Source: Vibrio qingdaonensis
GTDB taxonomy: Bacteria > Pseudomonadota > Gammaproteobacteria > Enterobacterales > Vibrionaceae
NCBI RefSeq assembly: GCF_026191675.1
Contig: NZ_JAKRRY010000032.1
Span: 1 to 62,966, forward strand
Reading direction: 5' to 3'
DNA: 62,966 nt
The notes under the pieces are model-generated. The model was given only the letters and a program-made list of their open reading frames with translations, was not told the origin of the DNA and searched no databases. The position numbers and the translations under genes are program-made. Shown piece by piece: positions 47,246 to 55,823 of this stretch (position 1 is its first letter; each line of letters starts with the position of its first letter).

Positions 47246-47346
47246 TGTTGCTTCGTCTCAATCAATGGTTGCTTCGTCTGAATTGATTGTTGTTTCTGCT
47301 GAGTTAATGGTTGCTTCTGCTGAGTGAATGGTTACCTCTGTTCAAT
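47246..47346 (+). repeat. Degenerate 21-bp tandem repeat
   Basis: About four and a half copies of TGGTTGCTTCTGCTGAGTGAA-like units (copies at 47246, 47266, 47287, 47308, partial at 47329), diverged by a few bases each, starting seven bases after the metL stop and running into the terminator. Confidence 0.8.
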
Positions 47347-47383
47347 CCCCCCTTTTCTTATCATAGAGAGGGGGGATTTTGTT
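47344..47383 (+). terminator. metBL terminator
   Basis: Perfect nine-base stem AATCCCCCC / GGGGGGATT with a 16-17 base loop and a short T run. Confidence 0.8.
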
Positions 47384-47477
47384 TCTAACGTCATACATCT
47401 TCAATTTCCCTAACATTCAACATGAAAAAAATTCATTGTGATGCTATTGACTTTAAATGCCATTCATTTCATCCTAC

Positions 47478-47501
47478 AGACATATAGACGTCTAAACGTC
47501 A
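47478..47501. promoter_or_regulatory. Three tandem MetJ boxes, metF
   Basis: AGACATAT, AGACGTCT and AAACGTCA lie side by side about 100 bases before metF. The first two are identical to the metJ-metB boxes. Confidence 0.85.
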
Positions 47502-47600
47502 AAAAGAATGACAAATTTAGATTCATCACTTTTAATGACAGACAGGTTTTAGTCTAAGGTTGGCTGGGATAACCAACTTTGGCAATTTAGGGAGAGAACC

Positions 47601-48494
47601 ATGGGATACACGCATGCTGGGCATATTGATGCCTTAAACCAAAATATTGCTGAGCTTTCGGACAATATTAATGTTTCTTTTGAATTCTTTCCGCCAAGCA
47701 CACCGAATATGGAAGAGACGCTTTGGAAGTCTGTTCATCGCTTGAAAGCGCTTAAGCCTAAGTTTGTTTCTGTTACTTATGGCGCTAACTCAGGTGAGCG
47801 AGATCGTACGCACTCCATCATTAAAGAAATTAAGAATGAAACGGGTTTAATCGCCGCGCCTCACTTAACGTGTATTGATGCTTCTCGTAGCGAGCTGATT
47901 GATATTGCCGATGATTACTGGGCGAATGGCATTCAGAGTATTGTTGCTTTGCGCGGTGACATCCCAGAAGGTGGTGGTCAACCGGACATGTATGCTTCAG
48001 ACTTAGTTGAGTTACTGAAATCACGCCATGATTTTGATATTTCGGTGGCAGCATTTCCAGAAGTGCACCCAGAAGCAAAAAGTGCCCAGTCTGATCTGCT
48101 GAACCTAAAGCGTAAAATTGATGCAGGCGCGAACCGTGCTATCACTCAATTTTTCTTTGATGTTGAGAGCTACCTTCGATTCCGTGACCGCTGTGTGGCG
48201 GCGGGTATTGATGCTGAAATCGTCCCAGGTATTTTGCCCGTTTCTAACTTTAAGCAAGCGTCTCGCTTTGCTGCGATGAATAAAGTAAAAGTGCCAGGTT
48301 GGATGCAAAAGCAGTTTGAAGGTCTAGACGATGACCCAACAACGCGCCAGTTAGTGGGAGCAAGCCAAGCGATCGATATGGTGAGAACACTAAGTCGTGA
48401 AGGCGTAAAAGATTTCCACTTCTACACGCTTAACCGCTCAGAGATGACGTATGCACTTTGCCATACATTAGGTGTGCGTCCACAAGGGGCATAG
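47601..48494 (+). CDS. metF: 5,10-methylenetetrahydrofolate reductase
   Basis: A 297-residue FAD TIM-barrel enzyme giving 5-methyl-THF for methionine synthesis. Seen signatures: SFEFFPPSTP near residue 26, a catalytic Glu there, LRGDIP near 118 and ITQFFFD near 180. The ribosome site AGGGAGAG precedes the ATG. MetJ boxes upstream link it to the met regulon. Confidence 0.97.
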   Translation: MGYTHAGHIDALNQNIAELSDNINVSFEFFPPSTPNMEETLWKSVHRLKALKPKFVSVTYGANSGERDRTHSIIKEIKNETGLIAAPHLTCIDASRSELIDIADDYWANGIQSIVALRGDIPEGGGQPDMYASDLVELLKSRHDFDISVAAFPEVHPEAKSAQSDLLNLKRKIDAGANRAITQFFFDVESYLRFRDRCVAAGIDAEIVPGILPVSNFKQASRFAAMNKVKVPGWMQKQFEGLDDDPTTRQLVGASQAIDMVRTLSREGVKDFHFYTLNRSEMTYALCHTLGVRPQGA

Positions 48495-48554
48495 TACACG
48501 TAAGCATTGCCAATGAATTGTCGAGTCATTGGCAAAAGTAGCTAGAAAGGCAAT

Positions 48555-48591
48555 AAAAAAGCGCTGGATGCAAATCCAGCGCTTTTTTTAT
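48555..48591 (+). terminator. metF terminator
   Basis: Perfect stem AAAGCGCTGGAT / ATCCAGCGCTTT with a four-base loop and seven T residues. Confidence 0.95.
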
Positions 48592-48644
48592 TTTTGATAG
48601 CTTGGCCTTGAAGGTGTTGACCGAATAACACTGCCGTTCAAGGC

Positions 48645-48695
48645 GCTTGCCGCAAGGTATCGCTTGCCGCAAGGTATCGCTTGCCGCAAAGTATT
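48645..48695. repeat. 17-bp tandem repeat, 3 copies, at the aphA 3' end
   Basis: GCTTGCCGCAAGGTATC occurs exactly at 48645-48661 and 48662-48678 and nearly at 48679-48695. The last copy ends three bases before the aphA stop. Confidence 0.9.
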
Positions 48696-48698
48696 GCG

Positions 48699-49238
48699 TT
48701 AAGCGATAGCTTCCAGCTCTGCCAATGTCTCTTCAGCCCAGTCTAGCCAAGCCTGACGTGAGAATAGGTTACGACGCAGTGTTAGGCGCTCCAAACGAGC
48801 GTGCGTATCTAGCGTGCTTGGTGTTGCGTAGTACGCGGCTTCGATTTCGCGATAGTGTGCAACCAGCTTTTTAGAGTCTTCAATCAGCTCTTCTAGTTGT
48901 AGACGAAATGCGGCTGAAGGTTGAACTGCACAGGCTGCGAGTTTCGCTGAGAACTCGTCACGGACTGTCGGGTGAACGGTTGGTTGTTCAAACCAATCAC
49001 TGAGTGTCCCACGTCCAGATTCGGTAATGGAGTACACCTTGCGATCAGGCTTGCCGTCTTGTGGCTCTAATTTGCAAGTCACAAGACCTTTGTCTGCCAT
49101 TTTGTTTAATTCACGGTACACCTGCTGGTGGCTCGCTTTCCAAAAATATCCGATGCTTGCAGAAAATTCCTTAGTGATGTCGTAGCCAGTCGCGTCGCGA
49201 GTGCTTAATACAGTAAGGATAACGTGTGGTAGTGACAT
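48699..49238 (-). CDS. aphA: PadR-family quorum-sensing regulator AphA
   Basis: A 179-residue winged-helix regulator. ATG 49238 gives MSLPHVILTVLSTRD, the start I know from V. cholerae AphA; a longer frame to 49292 is not used. The N-terminal winged helix (SASIGYFWKASHQQVYREL) and the C-terminal antiparallel coiled-coil dimer region are intact. AphA is the low-cell-density master regulator in vibrios and sits next to ppc, as expected. Confidence 0.97.
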   Translation of the reverse strand: MSLPHVILTVLSTRDATGYDITKEFSASIGYFWKASHQQVYRELNKMADKGLVTCKLEPQDGKPDRKVYSITESGRGTLSDWFEQPTVHPTVRDEFSAKLAACAVQPSAAFRLQLEELIEDSKKLVAHYREIEAAYYATPSTLDTHARLERLTLRRNLFSRQAWLDWAEETLAELEAIA

Positions 49239-49625
49239 GATAAAAATCCAGATCAATAACTTAATAGTAATTATGGCGCTTGTTACCGTCATCTAAGTTG
49301 TGACGCGGCCAAAGCTAACGTTCATCAGTTGAAAAGTTAGAATGGTCTTGTGTAAGAAGCATGGTCTGTGTGGTTAACACAGTCGCCTTATATAAGCCTT
49401 TGTCACCTAGGAGGTTGTATGAACACACAACCCATGTTGTCGATAGATACTTTTATTATTTTTATCGGACAACAGGATTTAATTATATAGAACTTTATAA
49501 GCATTAAGTGGAATAGAGGCTAGTGTCACTAGAAAAGAACTAACAAAAGACTCAATAAGACACTTCAGCAAAATTAAAGGTCGCAAAATGCGACCTTTTG
49601 TCTTTATTTTGAAATATTACACTGG
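49239..49625. other. aphA leader and promoter, ppc terminator
   Basis: A 387-bp gap. The aphA side is long, as in vibrios where it receives several regulators and Qrr sRNAs. An inverted repeat GGTTGT / ACAACC is at 49413-49432 and another (GTTGTCGAT / ATCGGACAAC) near 49436-49473. I cannot place the start site. Confidence 0.6.
49576..49600. terminator. ppc terminator (possibly bidirectional)
   Basis: Perfect stem AAAGGTCGCA / TGCGACCTTT with a short loop between the ppc stop and the aphA upstream region; the minus-strand side reads AATTTT after the stem. Confidence 0.8.
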
Positions 49626-52259
49626 CTATCCGGTGTTTCGCATGCCTGCTGCGATGCCGGCAATCGTCACCATGAGCGCTTCTTCTAGCTCAGTTTCTGT
49701 CTCTTCGCTCTGACGTGTGCGATAGAGAAGTTCGGCTTGCAGCATGTTAAGAGGTTCAACATAGGTGTTACGTAGACGAATAGACTCTTGTCCCCATGGG
49801 TCGCTTTGCATGAGGTGATCGTTATTTTCTACGTTCAATACCGCTTTAATATCTTGTTGCAGTTGTGCGCGCAGTTTATCACCTAATGGTAGCAACTCCG
49901 GATCCGCCAAACGCTGGTCATAGTAGCGTGATATTTCCATGTTGCACTTGGTGTACACCATCTCCAGCATGCCTAAGCGAGTAGAGAAGAATGGCCACTC
50001 GCGACACATTTCTTCTAACAGAGCTTGATGGCCTTTATCGATAGAGTACTGAATCGCTTCACCTGCGCCCAACCAAGCAGGAAGCACAAGACGGTTTTGG
50101 CTCCAAGAGAAAATCCATGGGATAGCGCGTAAGCTCTCTACGCCACCGTTAGGGTTACGTTTCGCAGGACGAGAGCCTAGCGGAAGCTTGCCTAACTCTA
50201 GCTCTGGAGTCGCTTGACGGAAGTAAGGAACAAAGTCCGGCTCATCACGAACAACACGACGATAGGCATCACAAGATACTTGTGATAGCACTTCCATGAG
50301 GTCACGCCAATCTTGCTTTGGCTTCGGTGGCGGTAACAGGTTGGCTTCTAGGATCGCACTGGCATACAGGTTGAAACTGTTAATGGCAATTTCCGGGAGT
50401 CCGAGCTTAAAGCGGATCATTTCGCCTTGCTCAGTGACTCGTAGGCCGCGTTTTAGACTCTTTGGTGGCTGGGACAATAGCGCGGCATGTGCAGGTGCAC
50501 CACCACGACCAATAGAACCACCACGGCCATGGAACAGGGTGATTTCAATGCCTGCTTGTTCGCTGACTTCGACCAGAGATTCCATTGCACTGTATTGCGC
50601 CCAGCCTGCAGCCATTACGCCAGCGTCTTTCGCTGAGTCGGAGTAGCCAATCATCACCATTTGGTGATTTTGGATATAACCACGGTACCAATCAATCTCA
50701 AACAGCTGCTTCATCACGGCTTCTGAGTTGTTTAAATCTTCAAGCGTTTCGAACAGTGGGCACACATCCATACGGAATTTACAGCCACACTCTTGCAAAA
50801 TTAGGTGAACCGCCAGAACGTCTGACGCCGTGCGCGCCATTGAGATGACGTAGGCACCAAAAGCATCACGTGATTGAGAGGCAATAACACGACAAGTATC
50901 TAACACTTCTTGCACTGACTCTGACGGCTCCCAGTCACGAGGCAGTAGTGGACGTTTGGAACTAAGTTCATTGATAAGGAAAGAAACTTTATCTTGTTCG
51001 CTCCACTGGTCGTAGTCACCAAGACCCAAATGACGAGTCAATTCAGAGATCACGTCAGAGTGGCGTGTGCTTTCTTGACGAATGTCCAAGCGAACAAGGT
51101 GAACACCAAAGGCTTTCACGCGGCGGATGGTATCAAGAAGTGACCCATCTGCAATAATGGCCATGCCGCTTTCGCGCAGTGATTGGTAACACGCTAATAG
51201 GGGTTCCCACAGCTGTGCACTGTCTTCAAGAATTGGTTTGTTTGGCACATCTTGGTGGTTGATCTGCGCTTCTAGCACTTCCAGTGTATTGACCAGCAGC
51301 TTACGCACTGGTTTTAGGATCGCTCGGTAAGGTTCATGTTGTTCACCGGCGAGATCTCTCACGTGGTCGTTACATTTCACCATAGACAGCTCAGTGATGA
51401 GCTCTTGGAAGTCTTGCAGATAAAGTTCCGCCGCTTTCCAGCGAGAGAGCAGCATCACTTCACGAGTAATTTTGTGTGTTACGAATGGGTTTCCGTCGCG
51501 GTCGCCACCCATCCATGAAGAGATGTGAACTGGGCGAGCATCAATGGGTAGCCCTTCACCTAAATAGTTTTTCAGGCGATCATCCATTTCACGTAGGAAT
51601 TCAGGAATGGCTTCCCACAGCGAGTTTTCGACAACGGCAAAGCCCCACTTAGCTTCATCAAGCGGGGTTGGGCGTTGCTGGCGAATAACATCAGAGTGCC
51701 AGCTTTGCGCGATAAGTTGCTCTAAGCGACGCTCTATTTTGCTGCGTTCTTTCTCTGATATTTCACTGAGTTCAAGCTTAGAGAGACACTCGTTAATTTT
51801 CACCAGTTTATTGATCATGGTGCGACGAGTGATTTCTGTTGGGTGCGCGGTTAGTACCAATTCAATATTCAGATCGCGAACCGCTTGTGCAGTATCGAGC
51901 TTGCTGATGTTCTCTTGGCTTAATTTCGAAAACAACGTATAGATAGGGTCGGGTTCACAGACGTCAGCCTCACAGCTTCGTGAGATCGTGTGGTATTGAT
52001 CGGCGATGTTGGTGAGGTTGAGGAATTGGTTAAATGCGCGAGCGACTGGCGTTAATTGCTCATTAGGCAGGCTTTTAATCTCATCGATTAAAATCTCACG
52101 ATCGGCCTCATTGCCTGCACGTACAACGGATTTGGAAAGTTGACGAATTTTTTCAACTTTCTCTAAAATCGCCTCTCCGTGTGCTTCCTTGATGGTATTC
52201 CCCAACAAGTGCCCAAGCATCCTAACATTGCTTTTCAATGGGGCGTATTTTTCGTTCAT
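49626..52259 (-). CDS. ppc: Phosphoenolpyruvate carboxylase
   Basis: An 877-residue enzyme forming oxaloacetate from PEP and bicarbonate. ATG 52259 (MNEKYAPLKSNVRMLG) agrees with the E. coli start; 11 extra codons upstream are not used. The catalytic His lies in VLTAHPTE near 135, FHGRGGSIGRGG near residue 575, and the C-terminus ends RNTG as in the family. An AGGACG ribosome site precedes it. Confidence 0.97.
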   Translation of the reverse strand: MNEKYAPLKSNVRMLGHLLGNTIKEAHGEAILEKVEKIRQLSKSVVRAGNEADREILIDEIKSLPNEQLTPVARAFNQFLNLTNIADQYHTISRSCEADVCEPDPIYTLFSKLSQENISKLDTAQAVRDLNIELVLTAHPTEITRRTMINKLVKINECLSKLELSEISEKERSKIERRLEQLIAQSWHSDVIRQQRPTPLDEAKWGFAVVENSLWEAIPEFLREMDDRLKNYLGEGLPIDARPVHISSWMGGDRDGNPFVTHKITREVMLLSRWKAAELYLQDFQELITELSMVKCNDHVRDLAGEQHEPYRAILKPVRKLLVNTLEVLEAQINHQDVPNKPILEDSAQLWEPLLACYQSLRESGMAIIADGSLLDTIRRVKAFGVHLVRLDIRQESTRHSDVISELTRHLGLGDYDQWSEQDKVSFLINELSSKRPLLPRDWEPSESVQEVLDTCRVIASQSRDAFGAYVISMARTASDVLAVHLILQECGCKFRMDVCPLFETLEDLNNSEAVMKQLFEIDWYRGYIQNHQMVMIGYSDSAKDAGVMAAGWAQYSAMESLVEVSEQAGIEITLFHGRGGSIGRGGAPAHAALLSQPPKSLKRGLRVTEQGEMIRFKLGLPEIAINSFNLYASAILEANLLPPPKPKQDWRDLMEVLSQVSCDAYRRVVRDEPDFVPYFRQATPELELGKLPLGSRPAKRNPNGGVESLRAIPWIFSWSQNRLVLPAWLGAGEAIQYSIDKGHQALLEEMCREWPFFSTRLGMLEMVYTKCNMEISRYYDQRLADPELLPLGDKLRAQLQQDIKAVLNVENNDHLMQSDPWGQESIRLRNTYVEPLNMLQAELLYRTRQSEETETELEEALMVTIAGIAAGMRNTG

Positions 52260-52571
52260 AGTCGTCCTGCCTTGTAATTTAACTACATCCATTATTCCGT
52301 TTCAGCTTAACAATCTAGCGAAAAATGCTAGGCGTAGTCAAATAAAGTAATCCATGTTTGCAATAATCGCATTGGAATGAAAAGCGCACGCAAACCTTTA
52401 ACTGCTTAATGTAGCATGCCTTTTTTCATAGAATTCGTTATTGATTTAGGGTAATGATTTTGTTGATTGTTGCGATGCTGAAGTGTTGCTGATTTATTGT
52501 ACAGTAACACCCAGCCAATCGGCAATGTTGAAAATTTATTACATTGTGTGAGTGAATTGAGTCAAATTTCG
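52260..52571. other. argE-ppc intergenic region
   Basis: A 312-bp AT-rich gap containing the ppc promoter and the upstream end of argE transcription. No strong hairpin with T run is visible after argE. Confidence 0.5.
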
Positions 52572-53711
52572 TTACTCAAAGCAATACTTATTGATGGCTT
52601 TAGCAAGAATATTGATGGTTGGGTCGACAAAGTCTAGGCTAAGAAACTCATCGGGCTGGTGCGCCTGATCAATCGAACCAGGACCTAACACCAGAGTTGG
52701 GCACAACGCCTGTAAAAATGGCGCTTCAGTACAGTAGTTGACGGTGTCTGATGGCGTGTCACATAAGCGCTCCATACCACCAACAAAAGGATGTTGATGA
52801 TCGCACTCATAGCCTGGAATAGGTTCATGCAGTGCGGTGATGGTTAAGCGCCCTGGCCACTTTGCTTCCACCTCTTTCAGCGCACTTCTTAGCATGTTGT
52901 CTAGGCCATCCAAGCTGATTCCTGGCAGTGGGCGGACATCGTAATGTAATTCGCAGCAGCCACAAATTCTATTCGCGCTATCACCACCGTGGATGTGGCC
53001 GAGATTCAGTGTGGGACTAGGGATAGCGAATCCAGGGTGGTGATACTCTTTCACCAATTTATCACGCAGTGTCATCATCGCGTACATCACTTCGTGCATG
53101 ATTTCGATGGCGTTGACACCGAGTGCAGGATCAGACGAGTGACCTGACTTACCTGTGACTCTGATGGCGTTTGCGACGTGCCCTTTATGTCCACGGATAG
53201 GCACAAGGTTAGTGGGTTCACCAATAATGCAATAATCTGGTTTGAAGGGCGCGGTGTCGGTAAAGTGACGCGCACCCAGCATGGTGGTTTCTTCGTCACA
53301 AGTGGCGAGAACATAGAGGGGCTTGGTTTGTTTGCTCCAGTCGATTTTTTTCACGGCTTCATAAATAAAGGCAAAGAAGCCTTTCATATCCGCCGTGCCT
53401 AGGCCGTAAAAGCGATTGTCTTTTTCTGTGAGGTCATGAGGGTTGAAGCTCCAGCGTCCTTCATCAAAAGGCACGGTATCACTGTGACCAGCTAGAAGCA
53501 GTCCCCCTTCACCTTGGCCTTTTTTGGCGATCATATTGAATTTGTTCGGTTCCACTTCTTCAACTTCGACCTCAAAGCCAAGATCTTTCATCCAGGTGGC
53601 CAGTTTCTCTATCACTTTTTCGTTGCCGTGATCCCAGCTTGGGTCAGTCGAACTGATAGAAGGGGTGCTGATTAGGCCCTTGTAGACCTCTAAGAACGTT
53701 GGCAATTGCAT
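52572..53711 (-). CDS. argE: Acetylornithine deacetylase
   Basis: A 379-residue M20 zinc hydrolase giving ornithine. Metal site motifs are LLAGHSDTVPF near residue 75 and GLGTADMKG near 107, with CDEETTMLGA near 140. It is divergent from argC with an ArgR box between them, as in V. cholerae and E. coli. Confidence 0.96.
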   Translation of the reverse strand: MQLPTFLEVYKGLISTPSISSTDPSWDHGNEKVIEKLATWMKDLGFEVEVEEVEPNKFNMIAKKGQGEGGLLLAGHSDTVPFDEGRWSFNPHDLTEKDNRFYGLGTADMKGFFAFIYEAVKKIDWSKQTKPLYVLATCDEETTMLGARHFTDTAPFKPDYCIIGEPTNLVPIRGHKGHVANAIRVTGKSGHSSDPALGVNAIEIMHEVMYAMMTLRDKLVKEYHHPGFAIPSPTLNLGHIHGGDSANRICGCCELHYDVRPLPGISLDGLDNMLRSALKEVEAKWPGRLTITALHEPIPGYECDHQHPFVGGMERLCDTPSDTVNYCTEAPFLQALCPTLVLGPGSIDQAHQPDEFLSLDFVDPTINILAKAINKYCFE

Positions 53712-53777
53712 ATTATCTTCACTTCTACTGTTGACAGATTAACTATAAGACGGTAAAACACATATTAAATCAAAATT

Positions 53778-53795
53778 AATGAATAAAAAATCATT
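53778..53795. promoter_or_regulatory. ArgR box, argE-argC
   Basis: AATGAATAAAAAATCATT closely matches the 18-bp ARG consensus (TGAAT-N4-ATTCA). A TTGACA sequence at 53731 may be the -35 box of the argC promoter. A second box was not found with confidence. Confidence 0.7.
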
Positions 53796-53866
53796 TATTG
53801 ACTGTTTTTTTAGATTTATAGTCAATGGCTGATATGTTCAAGTCTAACGGAAATGGATGTAGATAG

Positions 53867-54871
53867 ATGCTAAAAACCACCATTATTGGCGCCACCGGTT
53901 ACACAGGAGCAGAACTGGCTCTGATGGTCACGAAACACCCGGAGCTTACGCTATCAGGTTTATACGTGTCCGCCAATAGTGTCGATGCAGGTAAGTTGGT
54001 TTCACAGGTTCATGGAAAATTGGCGGGCATTGTGGATGACCGTATCCAACCGCTTGTTGATGTAGAAAAAGTCGCCAATGAATGTGATGTGGTGTTTTTA
54101 GCAACCGCCCATGAAGTGAGCCATGACTTAGCGCCCGTTTTTCTTGCGCAAGGTTGTCAGGTGTTCGATTTATCTGGTGCGTACCGTGTGAAAGGTGATG
54201 ACTTCTACACCACGTATTATGGCTTTGAACATCAGCATGCACAGTGGCTTGATAAAGCAGCTTACGGCCTTGCCGAATGGAATGCTGCGGACATTCAAGC
54301 GGCGCAGCTGGTGGCAGTGCCGGGTTGTTATCCAACGGCTTCGCAGTTGGCGATTAAACCGCTGGTTGAGTCGACACTGATTGATACGCAAGTTTGGCCT
54401 GTCATCAATGCCACAAGTGGTGTGACGGGGGCTGGCCGTAAAGCGACAACGAGTAATAGTTTTTGTGAAGTGAGCTTGCAGCCTTATGGATTGTTTACTC
54501 ATAGACATCAGCCTGAGATGGCGACGCATTTGGGCTGTGAAGTGATATTTAATCCTCATTTAGGCAACTTTAAGCGTGGCATTTTGGCCACGATTACCAT
54601 GAAGCTAGCGGATGGCGTAAAGGCCGAGCAAGTTCAACAAGCCTTTGAGGTGGCATATGCCGAGCAACCTTGTGTGCGCATTAAAGGTGACACGATTCCA
54701 AGAATTCAAGACGTAGAAAACACGCCGTTTTGTGATATCGGTTGGAAGGTACAAGGTCAACATATTATTGTCGTATCGGCGATCGATAATCTGCTAAAAG
54801 GTGCTTCAAGCCAAGCGATGCAGTGCCTAAACATTAAAAACCAATTTTCCCAGCTGACATCGTTGGTATAG
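53867..54871 (+). CDS. argC: N-acetyl-gamma-glutamyl-phosphate reductase
   Basis: A 334-residue NADPH-dependent reductase. The Rossmann motif GATGYTGAEL is at residues 8-17 and the catalytic Cys lies in VPGCYPTAS near residue 154. It begins the argCB pair, with 15 bases to argB, and is controlled through the ArgR box upstream. Confidence 0.97.
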   Translation: MLKTTIIGATGYTGAELALMVTKHPELTLSGLYVSANSVDAGKLVSQVHGKLAGIVDDRIQPLVDVEKVANECDVVFLATAHEVSHDLAPVFLAQGCQVFDLSGAYRVKGDDFYTTYYGFEHQHAQWLDKAAYGLAEWNAADIQAAQLVAVPGCYPTASQLAIKPLVESTLIDTQVWPVINATSGVTGAGRKATTSNSFCEVSLQPYGLFTHRHQPEMATHLGCEVIFNPHLGNFKRGILATITMKLADGVKAEQVQQAFEVAYAEQPCVRIKGDTIPRIQDVENTPFCDIGWKVQGQHIIVVSAIDNLLKGASSQAMQCLNIKNQFSQLTSLV

Positions 54872-54886
54872 GGCGAGGAGAGAAGC

Positions 54887-55717
54887 ATGACGCAGAACAA
54901 CGCATCAACACCACTAGTATCGACAGAGCTAGCATCCACGCCATTACCACTGGTGATTAAATTGGGCGGTGCCGCGCTTTCGTGTACAAATACGTTGAAT
55001 CAACTGTTTGTGGCGATTTCAAACTATAAAAAACAAGCTCAACGCGACATCGTGATTGTGCACGGTGGAGGCTATCTTGTGGATGATCTGATGCAGAAAC
55101 TTAATCTGCCAACAGAGAAGAAGCAAGGATTGCGCGTGACCCCTTATGATCAAATCCCGCTAATTGCTGGCGCCCTTGCGGGGACGGCGAACAAATTACT
55201 GCAAGGTGATGCGATTAAGGCGGGTTTAAATGCAGTGGGCTTAAGTCTTGCAGATGGCGGCCTTTGTGAAGTGACCGAACTGGATCCTGAACTTGGTGCA
55301 GTTGGTAATGCCAAGCCTGGAAACCCAGCGGTATTGCAAGCCATCTTGAAAACAGGCGCGCTACCTATTATTAGTTCGATCGGCTTAGACAATCATGGTC
55401 AATTGATGAATGTGAATGCCGACCAAGCAGCTGTGGCGGTTGCGGGCGCTCTGGATGCAGAACTCGTGTTACTTTCTGATGTGAGCGGTGTATTGGATGG
55501 GAAAGGACATTTATTACCAAGCCTGACTCAAGAGCAAGCCGATGCCTTAATTACCGGGCATGTGATTACTGACGGCATGATTGTGAAAGTTCAGGCGGCG
55601 TTGCAGGCCGCCAGTGAATTAGGTCGACCTATCGAAGTCGCCACATGGCGTTACCCAGAAAAATTAAATGATTTGTTTGCAGGTAAAAGCATCGGCACGC
55701 AATTCGTCCCAAATTAA
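54887..55717 (+). CDS. argB: N-acetylglutamate kinase
   Basis: A 276-residue amino-acid kinase. IKLGGAALSC near residue 24 and VHGGGYLVDDLM near 60 bind ATP and substrate; LLSDVSGVLDGKG is the conserved lid near 196. The N-terminus is about 18 residues longer than E. coli ArgB, so the ATG at 54887, which has a GAGGAGAG ribosome site, is kept. Confidence 0.95.
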   Translation: MTQNNASTPLVSTELASTPLPLVIKLGGAALSCTNTLNQLFVAISNYKKQAQRDIVIVHGGGYLVDDLMQKLNLPTEKKQGLRVTPYDQIPLIAGALAGTANKLLQGDAIKAGLNAVGLSLADGGLCEVTELDPELGAVGNAKPGNPAVLQAILKTGALPIISSIGLDNHGQLMNVNADQAAVAVAGALDAELVLLSDVSGVLDGKGHLLPSLTQEQADALITGHVITDGMIVKVQAALQAASELGRPIEVATWRYPEKLNDLFAGKSIGTQFVPN

Positions 55718-55823
55718 AGCTGAGTGGCTGTTTGCCACGCAGCAACATGAATAGAATAAATACCAAATTTAACACCCGAGATACTGACCGCCAATTCAGG
55801 CTCGGACACAAGGAGAAAGAACC
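55718..55823 (+). other. argB-argG spacer with hairpin
   Basis: A stem GCTG-GTGGC / GCCAC-CAGC at 55719-55743 lacks a T run, so readthrough to argG is likely. AAGGAGAAAG precedes argG. Confidence 0.5.

Larger units (their letters stand above)
47240..47600. other. metL-metF intergenic region
   Basis: A 361-bp gap holding a 21-bp repeat array, a strong terminator and the metF MetJ operator, each listed separately. Confidence 0.85.

Noticed and set aside
48645..48695. CRISPR-like direct repeats
   Set aside because: The units are contiguous with no spacers, as in the other arrays here. No cas genes are present.
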